DNA of 64,000 bases, taken from Enterocloster clostridioformis (GTDB lineage Bacteria > Bacillota > Clostridia > Lachnospirales > Lachnospiraceae). The position numbers and the translations under genes were made by a program. Where the stretch lies: contig NZ_JAIWZC010000001.1 in NCBI RefSeq assembly GCF_020297485.1, positions 2,480,001 through 2,544,000 on the forward strand. Reading direction: 5' to 3'. The notes beneath the pieces were generated by a model. That model did not search any database. It was not told the DNA's origin and saw only the letters and a list, made by a program, of their open reading frames with translations. Below are positions 43,129 to 53,640 of this stretch, one piece after another. Positions within the stretch are counted from its first letter, which is position 1, and every line of letters begins with the position of its first letter.

Positions 43129-44358
43129 TCATTCCCTCTGAATCTTCATTTCTGAAAAATAGTCCACATGATACTTTAAATTATCCCCGTTAAAATTCAG
43201 CTGTCCCAGCTTTTCAAAACGTCTGGCTGCCTCTGAGGTCTTGACCCGTATACCCGGTATCTGGTTAATTCCCCGGATAATGGTCATCAGGCTGCGGCCA
43301 AAATTCAGCTTTACCGAAACATCCTGATATCCTAAAAGCGTCTCCAGCTCCTCAATCATCTCTGTAAGAAGATCGCTGGTCTGGCTCTGGTTCTCCCTTG
43401 ACAGGGACCGGATAATCCGTTCCTCCAGGCCGCAGATCCGTTTCATGCCCTTCGTCATGCTGTCAAAGGCAAGGCGCGCCTCCTGCGCGGAATATTCCCT
43501 GATAAAGGACGCAGCCTCCCCATAAGCCTGCGTCAGCCGTTCCATGCCTTCATAAGCGCCGCTGACACCGCAGGCCACAGGAATCTTCCTCTCCTCTGCC
43601 AGGTAATCCCTGGCGCGGGTAATACAGCCGGTCAGCTCCGTAAACGCATCCTGCTGCTGTGAATAGAGGCAGATAACCATCTGGTCCATCCAGATGCTAT
43701 TAAGCACAGTCACCCCTGCCATGTGAAAATAATTTTTCAGCACCTCCTGGGAAAATCCTCCCATGTTAATCAGGGCCGGACTGGAAATCAGCACTACCTT
43801 AAACCACCCGGCTCCCACCCCCCACATGGCAAACTCTTTTTCCAGCTTATCCCTGTCCCTTCGGCCAAAGAACACATCCCACAGCAAATCCTTTTCCAAA
43901 TCCCGGTAGAAATCAAAAGCCGCCTCTCCATCCTCCGCCAGATAATTGGAATAGGACAGCATGGATAAGGTGTCCTCCCGTTCCCTTACCCGTGCAATGA
44001 CCTTATCCAGTGTCTCTCTCAGCTCTGAGTCCAAATAGGGTTTCAGCAGATAATCCGTCACCCCCAGCTTGATTGCCTGTTTTGCAAAGGAGAAATCACT
44101 GTAGGCGGATATCAGCACAATCTGGATATCCGGATACCTTTTGCGCACCTCCTCCGCTGTCTTAAGCCCGTCCATCCGCGGCATCTTGATGTCCAAAAGC
44201 ACAATCTGGGGCTTGCACTCCTCCAGCTTCTCCAGCAAATCCATACCATCCACTGCCTTGCAGACAATCTCCAGCAGACCGGGATAACTCTCCTTTATGA
44301 CCTTCTCCAGATAATTCCGCTCGTACTGCTCGTCATCTGCCAATATTACACGCAACAT
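43129..44358 (-). CDS. YesN-like response regulator lacking the AraC DNA-binding domain
   Basis: 409 residues. The receiver domain is intact: ADDEQYE, phospho-acceptor Asp in PQIVLLDIKMPRMDG, Ser in LISAYSD, Lys in YLLKPYLD. Residues about 130-400 match the middle region of large YesN regulators (for example FFGRRDRDKLEKEFAMWGVG and LEERIIRSLSRENQSQTSDLLTEM). The protein ends YFSEMKIQRE with TGA, where family members continue into two AraC-type HTH motifs. No HTH is encoded in the 24 bp before the next gene. Either the output domain was lost by deletion or it works by protein contacts. Confidence 0.85.
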   Translation of the reverse strand: MLRVILADDEQYERNYLEKVIKESYPGLLEIVCKAVDGMDLLEKLEECKPQIVLLDIKMPRMDGLKTAEEVRKRYPDIQIVLISAYSDFSFAKQAIKLGVTDYLLKPYLDSELRETLDKVIARVREREDTLSMLSYSNYLAEDGEAAFDFYRDLEKDLLWDVFFGRRDRDKLEKEFAMWGVGAGWFKVVLISSPALINMGGFSQEVLKNYFHMAGVTVLNSIWMDQMVICLYSQQQDAFTELTGCITRARDYLAEERKIPVACGVSGAYEGMERLTQAYGEAASFIREYSAQEARLAFDSMTKGMKRICGLEERIIRSLSRENQSQTSDLLTEMIEELETLLGYQDVSVKLNFGRSLMTIIRGINQIPGIRVKTSEAARRFEKLGQLNFNGDNLKYHVDYFSEMKIQRE

Positions 44359-44370
44359 AACCCTTTCCTC

Positions 44371-45774
44371 CTAATGCCTGTCTGATTTATAAAGCTTCAG
44401 CGTAATCTTCGTAATTCCCTCCGTCCTCTCAATCTGCAGCACGTCCTCTTTCCGATAAAATAACCTTAACCGTTCCTCCACGTTTTTCAGTCCGATGGAG
44501 GTTTTGGGGATGGGCGTCTCCCGGAGCGAGGGCTGGTCCGGGTTCTTCGGAAATCCCACGCCGTTGTCCGCCACCACAGCCTCAATATAATCAGGCTTCT
44601 CAGTAATCAGTATATCCACCTTCCCCCCGCTGACCCGGTCCTTCAGCCCGTGCTGGATACTGTTTTCCACCAGAGGCTGGATTGTCAGCGGCGGAATCAT
44701 CACATCCTCGCCCATAAATGACTTGCGAACATCCAGACAGAAGGTCACCCGTCCCTTTAAATGCAGCTTCTGTATATACAGGTATGACTGAAGCAGCTCA
44801 ATCTCCTCGTCCAGCGGGATGGATACCGTATTGATCTCAATGCTGCTTCGCAGGATTTTGGAGATGGCCTTGACCAGCTGGATGGAGGTATCCCGTTCTC
44901 CCAGCTGGATACTGCGGATTACCAGGCTCAGGGTATTAAACAGGAAATGGGGATTCATCTGCATCTGCAGCTCCCGTATCTTCGCCTCAGCCAGCCGTTC
45001 CTTCATCTGGTGGGTCTCATGTAATTCCGTAATCATGGTCCTGATCTGCCGCTTCATCTGGTCAAATGTGGCGGATACCTGGTTCAGCTCCGCATAAGGC
45101 GTCTCCTCAATATCCGCTGCCTCCAGATTATTGTTCATAATTTCCCTGGCCGCGTCCGTCAGCCGCTTGATGGAATTCAGGATACTGGTACTCATCTGAT
45201 GGTTCAGCACCATGCCAAAGAGGCTGGCTGCCATGAAAAACACGATCAGTATACTGTTTGTAAGTCCCAGCGTCCTGCTGTGGCTGGCAAAGGCAGTGTT
45301 CAGGTACTCCAGGTACTGGCTCATCAACTGGTTCAGGCACCGCTCAATCTCCAAATCCACCTCGTCCAAATCAGCCATCAGGCTGGGATAATAGTCCCCG
45401 TCAGGCCGGATGTAGGACTCCGCCATCTCCCGCCTGTACTCAGCTACCTGACCCACAATCCGGTACATCATCTTGCACTTCCGGTCATTCTGCATCTTAT
45501 CATCCAGTCCCCGCAGCTGGCTGTCAAACAACCCGCACTCGTCGTAATACTGCTTAAGCGTTCCCTCGTCGTGGCTCTTGCTGTACAGCTTAAAATAGGT
45601 CTGTCTCCTGTTATTGACTGCCAGCAGCCCGTTTACCTGCTGGTAATCCTGTAAAAGCCCGTTGTAGCGGCGGGAGGAGTCCACATTCACAAGGGCATTG
45701 GAGGCTATGAAGATAAAGGCCACCAGCAGCAGAATCAGATGGTTCCTTGTTATTTCTTTTCGTATGGATTTCAT
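44371..45774 (-). CDS. YesM/LytS-type sensor histidine kinase
   Basis: 467 residues. Helix 1 (about 11-30, NHLILLLVAFIFIASNALVN), an extracytoplasmic all-helical sensor (about 30-170), helix 2 (about 172-192, LTNSILIVFFMAASLFGMVL) and a HAMP-like region. The kinase core has MQMNPHFLFNTLSLVIRSI, QPLVENSIQHGL (N box), VADNGVGFP (G1) and IGLKNVEERLRLFY. First gene of the HK-RR-DctP-manA unit. It probably responds to the linked DctP protein. Confidence 0.93.
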   Translation of the reverse strand: MKSIRKEITRNHLILLLVAFIFIASNALVNVDSSRRYNGLLQDYQQVNGLLAVNNRRQTYFKLYSKSHDEGTLKQYYDECGLFDSQLRGLDDKMQNDRKCKMMYRIVGQVAEYRREMAESYIRPDGDYYPSLMADLDEVDLEIERCLNQLMSQYLEYLNTAFASHSRTLGLTNSILIVFFMAASLFGMVLNHQMSTSILNSIKRLTDAAREIMNNNLEAADIEETPYAELNQVSATFDQMKRQIRTMITELHETHQMKERLAEAKIRELQMQMNPHFLFNTLSLVIRSIQLGERDTSIQLVKAISKILRSSIEINTVSIPLDEEIELLQSYLYIQKLHLKGRVTFCLDVRKSFMGEDVMIPPLTIQPLVENSIQHGLKDRVSGGKVDILITEKPDYIEAVVADNGVGFPKNPDQPSLRETPIPKTSIGLKNVEERLRLFYRKEDVLQIERTEGITKITLKLYKSDRH

Positions 45775-45852
45775 GAATCTTTTCTCACTTTTCTGTAGGG
45801 GATTTTTTCTTGGGAGATTTTTCTTCTGAGGTTATTCTACAACGGGAGTGGA

Positions 45853-45884
45853 AGAAAAACAAGTCAGACTGAGTCTGACTTGTT
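45853..45884 (-). terminator. Terminator upstream of the kinase operon (minus strand)
   Basis: AACAAGTCAGAC (45858-45869) and GTCTGACTTGTT (45873-45884) form a perfect 12-bp stem with a TGA loop. On the minus strand a T5 follows. It closes the decayed gene at 45917-46420. Confidence 0.85.
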
Positions 45885-45916
45885 GGCGGCTTGCCGGCGG
45901 ACATGAATATCCGGCT

Positions 45917-46420
45917 TCATACTATTTTGTCTTTTGCAATCTCCATCTCATAAGGCTGAGTCCAGTAAAACGCCGCCCCATGGAATTTCAGTGTTATCTT
46001 CGTTCACGTTCCCATCCGCCCCCGCTTAACTTTCTCTGGCAGAGCAGACCCTTTAACGCAAGCTCCTTATCTTCATGCGCTGCCGTCACATCGATGTATA
46101 CCGCCGGCCTGTCCCCCACTTTAGCATTTCCCTGTCCCTTCCGGTTTTCCGCCGTCTGGGGCTCCTATATCTGGTGATGCCCAGTATACGCACAGAACCG
46201 TCTCTCCACGGAATGGTTTCGCTTAATTCTTTATAATCCTCCGGAACAGGCAGAGTGACGGGCGCGGATTCCTCACTGTCCAAAAACGTGATTCCTGGAA
46301 TATAAATCCGAGCAGAACTATATTTTGTACGATGCTGTACTTCCGATTTTCCCTCAGTACATCATAATTGAAAAATTCGGCAGATGACTTTTCAACCATC
46401 TACCGCACATATAATCATAG
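45917..46420 (-). pseudogene. Frameshifted relic of an unidentified protein
   Basis: Protein-like segments appear on the minus strand in different frames and in collinear order. They are IYIPGITFLDSEESAPVTLP continuing to ETIPWRDGSVRILGITRYRS (about 46310-46160), then VGDRPAVYIDVTAAHEDKEL, then KFHGAAFYWTQPYEMEI ending with TGA at 45917. The relic is followed 33 bp later by an intact terminator. I do not recognise the family with confidence; the pattern fits a C-terminal region broken by at least two frameshifts. Confidence 0.5.
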
Positions 46421-46433
46421 TAATATATAAAGT

Positions 46434-48047
46434 CTACTGCACCCACGCCCCGCTCTCATCCACCCGCGATCCATCCGGTGTGGTTGTATTGGTCAGCATG
46501 GCGCCGTCCGCGCCCAGATAGAACCACTGGCCGTTTTCTTCCACCTTTTCCCACTGGTTCTTGGCCATGGCTCCGTTGGAGCGCAGGAAATACCATTTGC
46601 CATTTACCTGGCGCCATCCCTTGGCCATATATGTATTGGAATCAATCCAGTAGGAAACTCCGTCTACCGTAACCCACTCATTGGCGGCCTTGGCTCCATT
46701 ATCCTTCACATAGTACCATCCGTTGCTGTCCTGTACCCAGCCCTTGGCTGAGGATGTTCCCGGACCGGCATTTCCCGTGCCGGAAGAACTGCCCGTCGTG
46801 CCCGCGTTATTTGAACTGCCTGTACTGCTTCCGCTGCCGCTTAAAGCACCTGCCTTCACCAGTTCATATCCGTAATCGAACAATGCCTTCGTATCCGTAT
46901 AATGAGTTGATTTGCTCTTCATGATGACGGCAATCAATCTGACTCCGTCCTTCTCCACTGCCGTCACCAGTGTATTTCCCGCTTTGGACGTATAACCGGT
47001 CTTTCCTCCGATAACGCCCGGATAATACCTGGCGTCGTTGGGGTTCAGCATCTTGTGTCCGATGGTCACGGTCAGCCCGGAAGGATTCTTTATGGTAGCA
47101 GGCAGCGTATATGTACGCGTGGACGCCACCGTCTTCACCACATCATTCTGAAACGCTGCCCTTGCAATCAGAGCCATATCATGGGGTGTGGTGTAATGGT
47201 TGGAGTCATTGAGGCCGTGAGGATTTGTAAAATGTGTATTGGTACATCCCAAGGCCGCTGCCTTGGCGTTCATCATCTCCGCAAATTTGGCGTTGCTGCC
47301 AGCCACATGTTCCGCAAGAGCATTTCCCACTTCATTAGCTGATTTGAGAAGCAGGGCATAAAGACACTGGCGCACAGTCATCACATCCCCTGCCGTCATA
47401 TTGATGGATACAGCGCCCGCTTCCAGGTTCGTGGTAGCTGTTGCTGAAAATGTGACCTTGTCATCCAGATTGCAGTTCTCCGCCACCAGCAGGGCTGTCA
47501 TCAGCTTGGTGATACTTGCGGGATAGAACTGTTTGTCCCCGTTCTTGGAAAACAGGACGGTTCCCGCGGCAGCATCCATTAGCACGGCTCCCTCCGAAGC
47601 TATCTCCGGCTTCTGCACGGAAGCCGCGGCTGTCTGGTCAAAAGTCCCGGACGCTGTTCCTGCCGTTTCTCCAGGTGATACAGCACCCCCGCTGTTCCCC
47701 CCGGCAGCCTGGCCAGCTGTCGGATTCCGCGACGGACTTCCGGATAAAGACGGACTCCCTGACGGAGACGGGCTTCCGGTTGGGGACGGACTTCCGGATG
47801 GGGACGGACTTCCGGCCGAGGATGGCCCGTCAGATGAAATGACCCCTCCATCACTTCCGGATTCCGAACCCGGTCCCTGGGACGAAACCGCTGCCTGGTC
47901 ATAGGTCTGGTTCCCGGACTGAAAGGAAGATACCTGACTTTCTTCCAAAGGCGTGATGGCGGCCGGATTAGCTGAAGCTGCTGTACTCATTAACAGGGTG
48001 CAGCTGGTGCATATACATAAAAATGATTTCCATTTCTTAAGTCTCAT
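46434..48047 (-). CDS. D-alanyl-D-alanine carboxypeptidase (S11) with C-terminal cell-wall-binding repeats
   Basis: 537 residues. A signal peptide (SFLCICTSCTLLMSTAASA) precedes a Ser/Gly/Pro-rich linker with tandem SPSGSP-type hexapeptides (about 75-105). The S11 penicillin-binding domain has the SxxK motif in ASITKLMTALL, SxN in KSANEVGN and KTG in GGKTGYTSKAGN. The C-terminus holds about four choline-binding-like repeats (GWVQDSNGWYYVKDNG, GWRQVNGKWYFLRSNGAMAKNQW). It trims peptidoglycan stem peptides and is held at the wall by the repeats. Confidence 0.94.
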   Translation of the reverse strand: MRLKKWKSFLCICTSCTLLMSTAASANPAAITPLEESQVSSFQSGNQTYDQAAVSSQGPGSESGSDGGVISSDGPSSAGSPSPSGSPSPTGSPSPSGSPSLSGSPSRNPTAGQAAGGNSGGAVSPGETAGTASGTFDQTAAASVQKPEIASEGAVLMDAAAGTVLFSKNGDKQFYPASITKLMTALLVAENCNLDDKVTFSATATTNLEAGAVSINMTAGDVMTVRQCLYALLLKSANEVGNALAEHVAGSNAKFAEMMNAKAAALGCTNTHFTNPHGLNDSNHYTTPHDMALIARAAFQNDVVKTVASTRTYTLPATIKNPSGLTVTIGHKMLNPNDARYYPGVIGGKTGYTSKAGNTLVTAVEKDGVRLIAVIMKSKSTHYTDTKALFDYGYELVKAGALSGSGSSTGSSNNAGTTGSSSGTGNAGPGTSSAKGWVQDSNGWYYVKDNGAKAANEWVTVDGVSYWIDSNTYMAKGWRQVNGKWYFLRSNGAMAKNQWEKVEENGQWFYLGADGAMLTNTTTPDGSRVDESGAWVQ

Positions 48048-48318
48048 AATATCTCTCCCATATAGCAGGTCATTCTGAACAAAACTAGAGATATTATACC
48101 ATACTTCATGGTTACAAAAAACATCTATTTCTGACGATAAACTTACGATATATATATTTTTTCTTTAATTGCACAGGCAGATATTTTTCTTTCCATCCTC
48201 CCACATTCCGTTATACAGTGGTTCCCCATGTCTTCATTCCATTGTTTCGTTATGCCTTATCCTGCCCTCCTGCCGGAATGTGTTTCATAACCGCTCCGGA
48301 GCATAGCACAGACATGCC
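48048..48318. other. Intergenic region without a visible gene
   Basis: 271 bp. A TATAAT-like -10 for the carboxypeptidase lies on the minus strand near 48095, without a convincing -35. The remainder shows no coding signal or strong hairpin. Confidence 0.5.
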
Positions 48319-48498
48319 TTAGTTCACGGATGTCATATCTCTATAAAAGTCTATGTATCCGCATTCCCTGCATACATGTGCGACTGTTGGCCCCAGCTGG
48401 TTTTTGGAATCGGAAATACGGTCCGGTTCATCCACCCATACAAGGTGTGTTCTGATTCGGTTTATTTCCATCTGGCCTGAACATTTTGGACATCGCAT
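48319..48498 (-). CDS. Small zinc-ribbon protein
   Basis: 59 residues from the ATG at 48498, which has AAAGGAGG 8 nt upstream; a GTG two codons earlier is an alternative. Two CxxC knuckles, CPKCSGQM near the N-terminus and CRECGYIDFY near the C-terminus, suggest one zinc. Such small proteins occur in many Clostridia; the function is unknown. Confidence 0.8.
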   Translation of the reverse strand: MRCPKCSGQMEINRIRTHLVWVDEPDRISDSKNQLGPTVAHVCRECGYIDFYRDMTSVN

Positions 48499-48609
48499 CT
48501 GCACTTACCTCCTTTGTGTTTTTTTCATTATACGACGGTTTAGGTGAAAATAAACTCCCCTCGGCGGTATGCCTAATGTCCATTCGCGCTCCCTGTATCC
48601 TGTTATCTA

Positions 48610-49644
48610 CTATTTCTCCTGGCTCCGGCACAAATACCGTTCAATCATCTCCAGTTCATCCAGATATATACAATTGGGAATCCCGTGATTTTTCACCGCC
48701 TCCACACACTGGCCAAGTTCCATCCACATGACGCTCTCCACCTCTTCCTTCTGAAGGGTAAGCTGGTCCGCGTCCACCGTTTTCCTGTACACATACACAG
48801 CACTGACTTCACTGTCCCTGAACATATTTCCGTAAAACATGTCTTCCATATATCCCTTGTGAAACCCCGCAAATTCCAGGTCCTCCTCCCTGGCCTCAAT
48901 CCCCAGCTCCTCCTTCAGTTCCCTGATGGCGGACGGCAGGAATTCATCTCCGGCCTGCACATGGCCTGCCGAGGAAATGTCATAACATCCCGGGTAGGAA
49001 TCCTTTCCCCGGCTCCGCTTCTGCAACAGAAGGTCGTATGTTTTATCCTCATTTTTCCTCACAACCCATATATGGGCGGTCCCGCGGGGAACCCCGTCCA
49101 TGTGGACCAGGCTCCGTTCCCGTACCACTCCTGTTTTCTTTCCGTCCTCATCCAGAACATCAAACAGCTCCATCTGTTTTCCGTTCAGGACAGCCTCAGT
49201 CAGCCGGTCTCCCTTATAAGCCAGCTTCAGTGAAAAAAAGGGGGCATCCTCATTCAGCAGCTTAAAAAAGATTTTATCCCCCTCCCACAGATTCAGTGAC
49301 AGCACATCCTCCTTCCTCACCCACTCCAGCGTCCCCTCGTTGCAGGTAATCATCTCTCCCTCATATTTGTCCGCTGTATACAGACACATGTATTCTGTAT
49401 CCCAGCCCTCAGCCTTGAAGGTTACCAACCCCCTGAACCGCCAGGAGGTAAGGGTGAGGCCTGTCTCCTCCCTCACTTCCCTGAGCAGGCAGTCCTCCGG
49501 ACTCTCGTCCCCTTCAAAATGCCCGCCTACTCCAATCCACTTATCCTTATTCACATCGTTCTTTTTGCTGATTCTGTGGAGCATCAGATATGCCCCCTCA
49601 TTTTCTATATAGCAAAGCGTTGTCAGCCTGCTTTTTTGTTCCAT
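48610..49644 (-). CDS. Double-Nudix hydrolase (MutT-like plus IPP-isomerase-like domains)
   Basis: 344 residues with two Nudix domains. The N-terminal domain (about 1-155) has a perfect Nudix box, GGHFEGDESPEDCLLREVREETGL, like MutT/8-oxo-dGTP phosphatases. The C-terminal domain (about 160-340) resembles IPP-isomerase-type Nudix proteins: LFDVLDEDGKKTGVVRERSLVHMDG and box AGHVQAGDEFLPSAIRELKEELGI. In the second box the first Glu is replaced by Asp. The domains are separate proteins in many bacteria, so a fusion is likely. Substrates unknown. Confidence 0.9.
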   Translation of the reverse strand: MEQKSRLTTLCYIENEGAYLMLHRISKKNDVNKDKWIGVGGHFEGDESPEDCLLREVREETGLTLTSWRFRGLVTFKAEGWDTEYMCLYTADKYEGEMITCNEGTLEWVRKEDVLSLNLWEGDKIFFKLLNEDAPFFSLKLAYKGDRLTEAVLNGKQMELFDVLDEDGKKTGVVRERSLVHMDGVPRGTAHIWVVRKNEDKTYDLLLQKRSRGKDSYPGCYDISSAGHVQAGDEFLPSAIRELKEELGIEAREEDLEFAGFHKGYMEDMFYGNMFRDSEVSAVYVYRKTVDADQLTLQKEEVESVMWMELGQCVEAVKNHGIPNCIYLDELEMIERYLCRSQEK

Positions 49645-49685
49645 ATGCCTGTCCTCCCGTTAGAGTCCGCCCATACCGGCGATCT

Positions 49686-49717
49686 AAAATACCCGTCGGA
49701 GCAGTTTCGACGGGTAT
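49686..49717 (-). terminator. guaB terminator
   Basis: ATACCCGTCG (49689-49698) pairs with CGACGGGTAT (49708-49717), 9-nt loop. On the minus strand it is followed by T4. Lies 48 bp after the guaB stop. Confidence 0.85.
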
Positions 49718-49764
49718 CATTATAAACCTATTCTCCTTACGCTTCGATCTTTATTCCCACATCC

Positions 49765-51297
<1,533 letters not shown>

Positions 51298-51310
51298 TTA
51301 TTAGTATCTT

Positions 51311-51339
51311 ATACTAGCAAATTTTATCTGGCTTGTCAA
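51311..51339 (-). promoter_or_regulatory. guaB promoter
   Basis: Consensus TTGACA (51334-51339 on the minus strand), 17-bp spacer, TAGTAT (51311-51316). The leader is about 85 nt, with an AGAGAGGAAA ribosome site. No purine riboswitch was recognised in it. Confidence 0.8.
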
Positions 51340-51423
51340 ACCAAAACAGAGAGAAATATTCATTGATTTTACTAATAGGGTTCCATCAGCCATTCTAATA
51401 TCCTCCCACGGAACCGCTCCGGG

Positions 51424-51477
51424 GATATCTCCATCAAAGAGGGCATCTCCGTCAAAGAAGGCATCTCCGCCAAAGAC
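51424..51477. repeat. Three tandem 18-bp units
   Basis: Units begin GATATCTCCATCAAAGAG, GGCATCTCCGTCAAAGAA and GGCATCTCCGCCAAAGAC. In one minus-strand frame they read SLAEMP, SLTEMP, SLMEIS. They lie in non-functional sequence downstream of the etfB relic. Confidence 0.8.
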
Positions 51478-51478
51478 A

Positions 51479-51935
51479 CTACAGCCAGGCCGCCTCCAGG
51501 ATGACTCCGAAGCGGCTGCACAGGATACCGGCAGTTATAATGACAAACATCACTGCTATCTGTGTCAGGGTTGTACAGGCCAGATCCATATCCATGGTAA
51601 TCAGACATGGCAAATCCATGGCCTGTATCTGTTCATATCCATCCAGGTCCTGTCTCCCTGATTTCCAGGACATTGGATGCATGGGGTATTCCCAGCCACT
51701 GGGCCACCTCCGGCCCAACCCGCGCCGTATCCCCATCCGTGGTCTGTTTGCCGCAGAGAATCAGATCATACTCCCCCATCCTGCGCTCTTTCATCCCAAG
51801 AGAAGATTCCATGGCATAAAGATCATATGGATTCAGCTTTGACTGGGCTCCGTCCCGCTTAAGCACTCCGGTCACCGGGTCCACCTCCACATTGGCGGTA
51901 TCCGGCACCTGCTTAACGCACACTTCACATTTCGT
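51479..51935 (-). pseudogene. etfB: Relic of electron-transfer flavoprotein beta subunit, internally deleted and frameshifted
   Basis: The segment [37 protein letters not shown] matches the EtfB N-terminus. It then jumps to [32 protein letters not shown], omitting roughly 60 residues. After ETGPGWI the frame breaks; [20 protein letters not shown] in another frame matches the following EtfB part. The end (TQIAVMFVIITAGILCSRFG) resembles the start of an AEC-type permease, so the relic may be joined to another truncated gene. An AAGGAGAGGG ribosome site is retained but no good start codon. Confidence 0.8.
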
Positions 51936-51949
51936 AAATCCCTCTCCTT

Positions 51950-51994
51950 AAAAAATCGGTACATGTATCACCTGTTTCCAATACATGCACCGAT
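51950..51994 (-). terminator. Terminator retained after the dapA-like relic
   Basis: ATCGGTACATGTAT (51955-51968) pairs with ATACATGCACCGAT (51981-51994), one wobble, 12-nt loop. On the minus strand a T6 follows. Confidence 0.85.
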
Positions 51995-52030
51995 ATCATA
52001 AATGACCGTACCCTATTACATTTTCGTCAA

Positions 52031-52490
52031 TTACTCCATGTCTGCAAGTAATTTCTCGATCTTTTTCTTATTGGCGTCATCCAGTTCGCCCAATGGCTTG
52101 CGGGGCAGACCTACATCCAGGCCCTGTGCCTGTAATGTGTACTTGCAGATTTCCTGCCAGTGGGGAACCCCGTTGACCTTATCATAGAAGAAATAATCAA
52201 TGTATGGCTAAATATTGTTCTGGGCTGCGATGGCTGCATCCACATCTTTTGCGAAGCAGGCATTCTGGAGTCTGCGGCACTGTTTTGGAAGTACGGCCGG
52301 GAAGCCTGACAGCCAGCCGTCTTCTCCGGCTAAGAGGCCTTCCATGGCAGCATAGTCATGTCCGTAGAATACAGTCAGGTCATCCTTGCAGTGGTAGTTC
52401 AGTTCATGTACCCTGTTGGGATCGCCGTGAGCTGCCTTGATGCACTGTATGGTACCGTCATCCACCAGCTCCTTTGCTCGTACTATCATT
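52031..52490 (-). pseudogene. Truncated dihydrodipicolinate synthase-family gene with an internal amber stop
   Basis: The C-terminal half of a DapA-like aldolase is visible: VRAKELVDDGTIQCIKAAHGDPNRV, then VFYGHDYAAMEGLLAGEDGWLSGFPAVLP. An in-frame TAG at 52206-52208 follows AAIAAQNNI, and the frame then continues PYIDYFFYDKVNGVPHWQEICKYTLQ to a natural-looking end LLADME at 52031. The N-terminal half, including the active-site Tyr and Lys region, is missing next to an IS110 relic. Not functional. Confidence 0.82.
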
Positions 52491-52570
52491 ATAAAGGATA
52501 GGTTGAAAAATATAACTTTTGCTCTTAAAAAAGGGCGCACTAATACAAGGTATCCTACAAACTGAAAATT

Positions 52571-53640
52571 TCAAACTGCTGTTGGTATGGATTCAGAAGA
52601 AATCACTCCTTCTGATACGAGCAGTTTCAGGGCTTGTTTTACAGCTTTGGCTTTCTGCTTATCCTGCATTTTCTGCGGCATATCAGTTTTATATAAATCG
52701 CATGGATTCCATGTTTCTCCAGTTGAAAGCATCTGGTAAACAGCAGTCAGGAGCATCCTTGCGATGGCGATTTTTGCTCTCTTTTTACCTCTTCTTTTGG
52801 CAATGCGTTCGCATTTGTTTTTGTAGTAAGGAGTAGTCGTGGATTTTACGGCAGCATGGACACATTGCACCAGTGCTGGTTTGAGGTAGACTCCGGCACG
52901 TGTAATCCGAACAGACTTCTTCTTACCGGCAGATTCATTGTTGCCGGGCGTCAGGCCCGCCCAGCAGCATAACCGCTCGGAAGAGTTAAACTGTGTCATA
53001 TCAGTACCAATCTCGGAAATGATGGTAATGGCGGAAGCCCTGTCAATTCCGGGAATGGTACAGAGCAAGGAAATAGCATTTTCATAAGGAGCAACCAACT
53101 CATCCAGTTTGGAGTCCAGGGAATCAATGGACTGCTGCACAAAAGCAAGATGAGAACGCACCATGAGCATACGTTCCTTTTGGGAAGGGGTCATCTGGTA
53201 ACCTTCAATGGGGTTCGACCACGGCATTGGCTTTCTTCTTTAAGGATTTCTGAAGAAAAGATTTACACGTATCAGGGTCAAATTCATCAGAAGTGATCAA
53301 ATAATCAGTAATAGCAGATGCAGATTTGCCAAACATATCGGTAACAACTGCATCAAGAGCAACATTACAGACGGTAAAAGCGTTTTGGAAACGGTTCTTT
53401 TCGCTGCGTTTGCAGCAGGTCAGCTTAAAGCGGTAGCGGGTGTATTCGCGGAGGATACGGATGTCCTTACAGGGAATAAAACTGCCGGGGACAAGGCCGA
53501 GCCGGAAAAGATCGCCGATCCATTTGGAATCCTTGGTATCATCCTTGTTGCCTTTTACGGCTTTAACCCACTTAGGGTTGGCAATGGTGACATTGATCCG
53601 GTCACAATTCTTAGGTTGCGGACTCGAAGTACCACTTATT
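52571..53640 (-). pseudogene. IS110-family transposase relic, 5' truncated and frameshifted
   Basis: The C-terminal transposase_20 part is intact in 53227-52571: LLCTIPGIDRASAITIISEIGTDM, RLCCWAGLTPGNNESAGKKKS, ARMLLTAVYQMLSTGE. The preceding part is in another frame up to about 53640: ANPKWVKAVKGNKDDTKDSKWIGDLFRLGLVPGSF, to QKSLKKKANAVVEP. The frames separate near 53215. The first part of the DEDD domain with its leading catalytic residues is missing. Confidence 0.85.

Noticed and set aside
45848..46177. Plus-strand ORF of 109 residues
   Set aside because: Low-quality composition with no domain features; it is antisense to the frameshifted relic and crosses its terminator.
47516..47904. Overlapping plus-strand ORFs within the carboxypeptidase gene
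   Set aside because: They arise from the Ser/Gly/Pro repeat linker of the real minus-strand gene.
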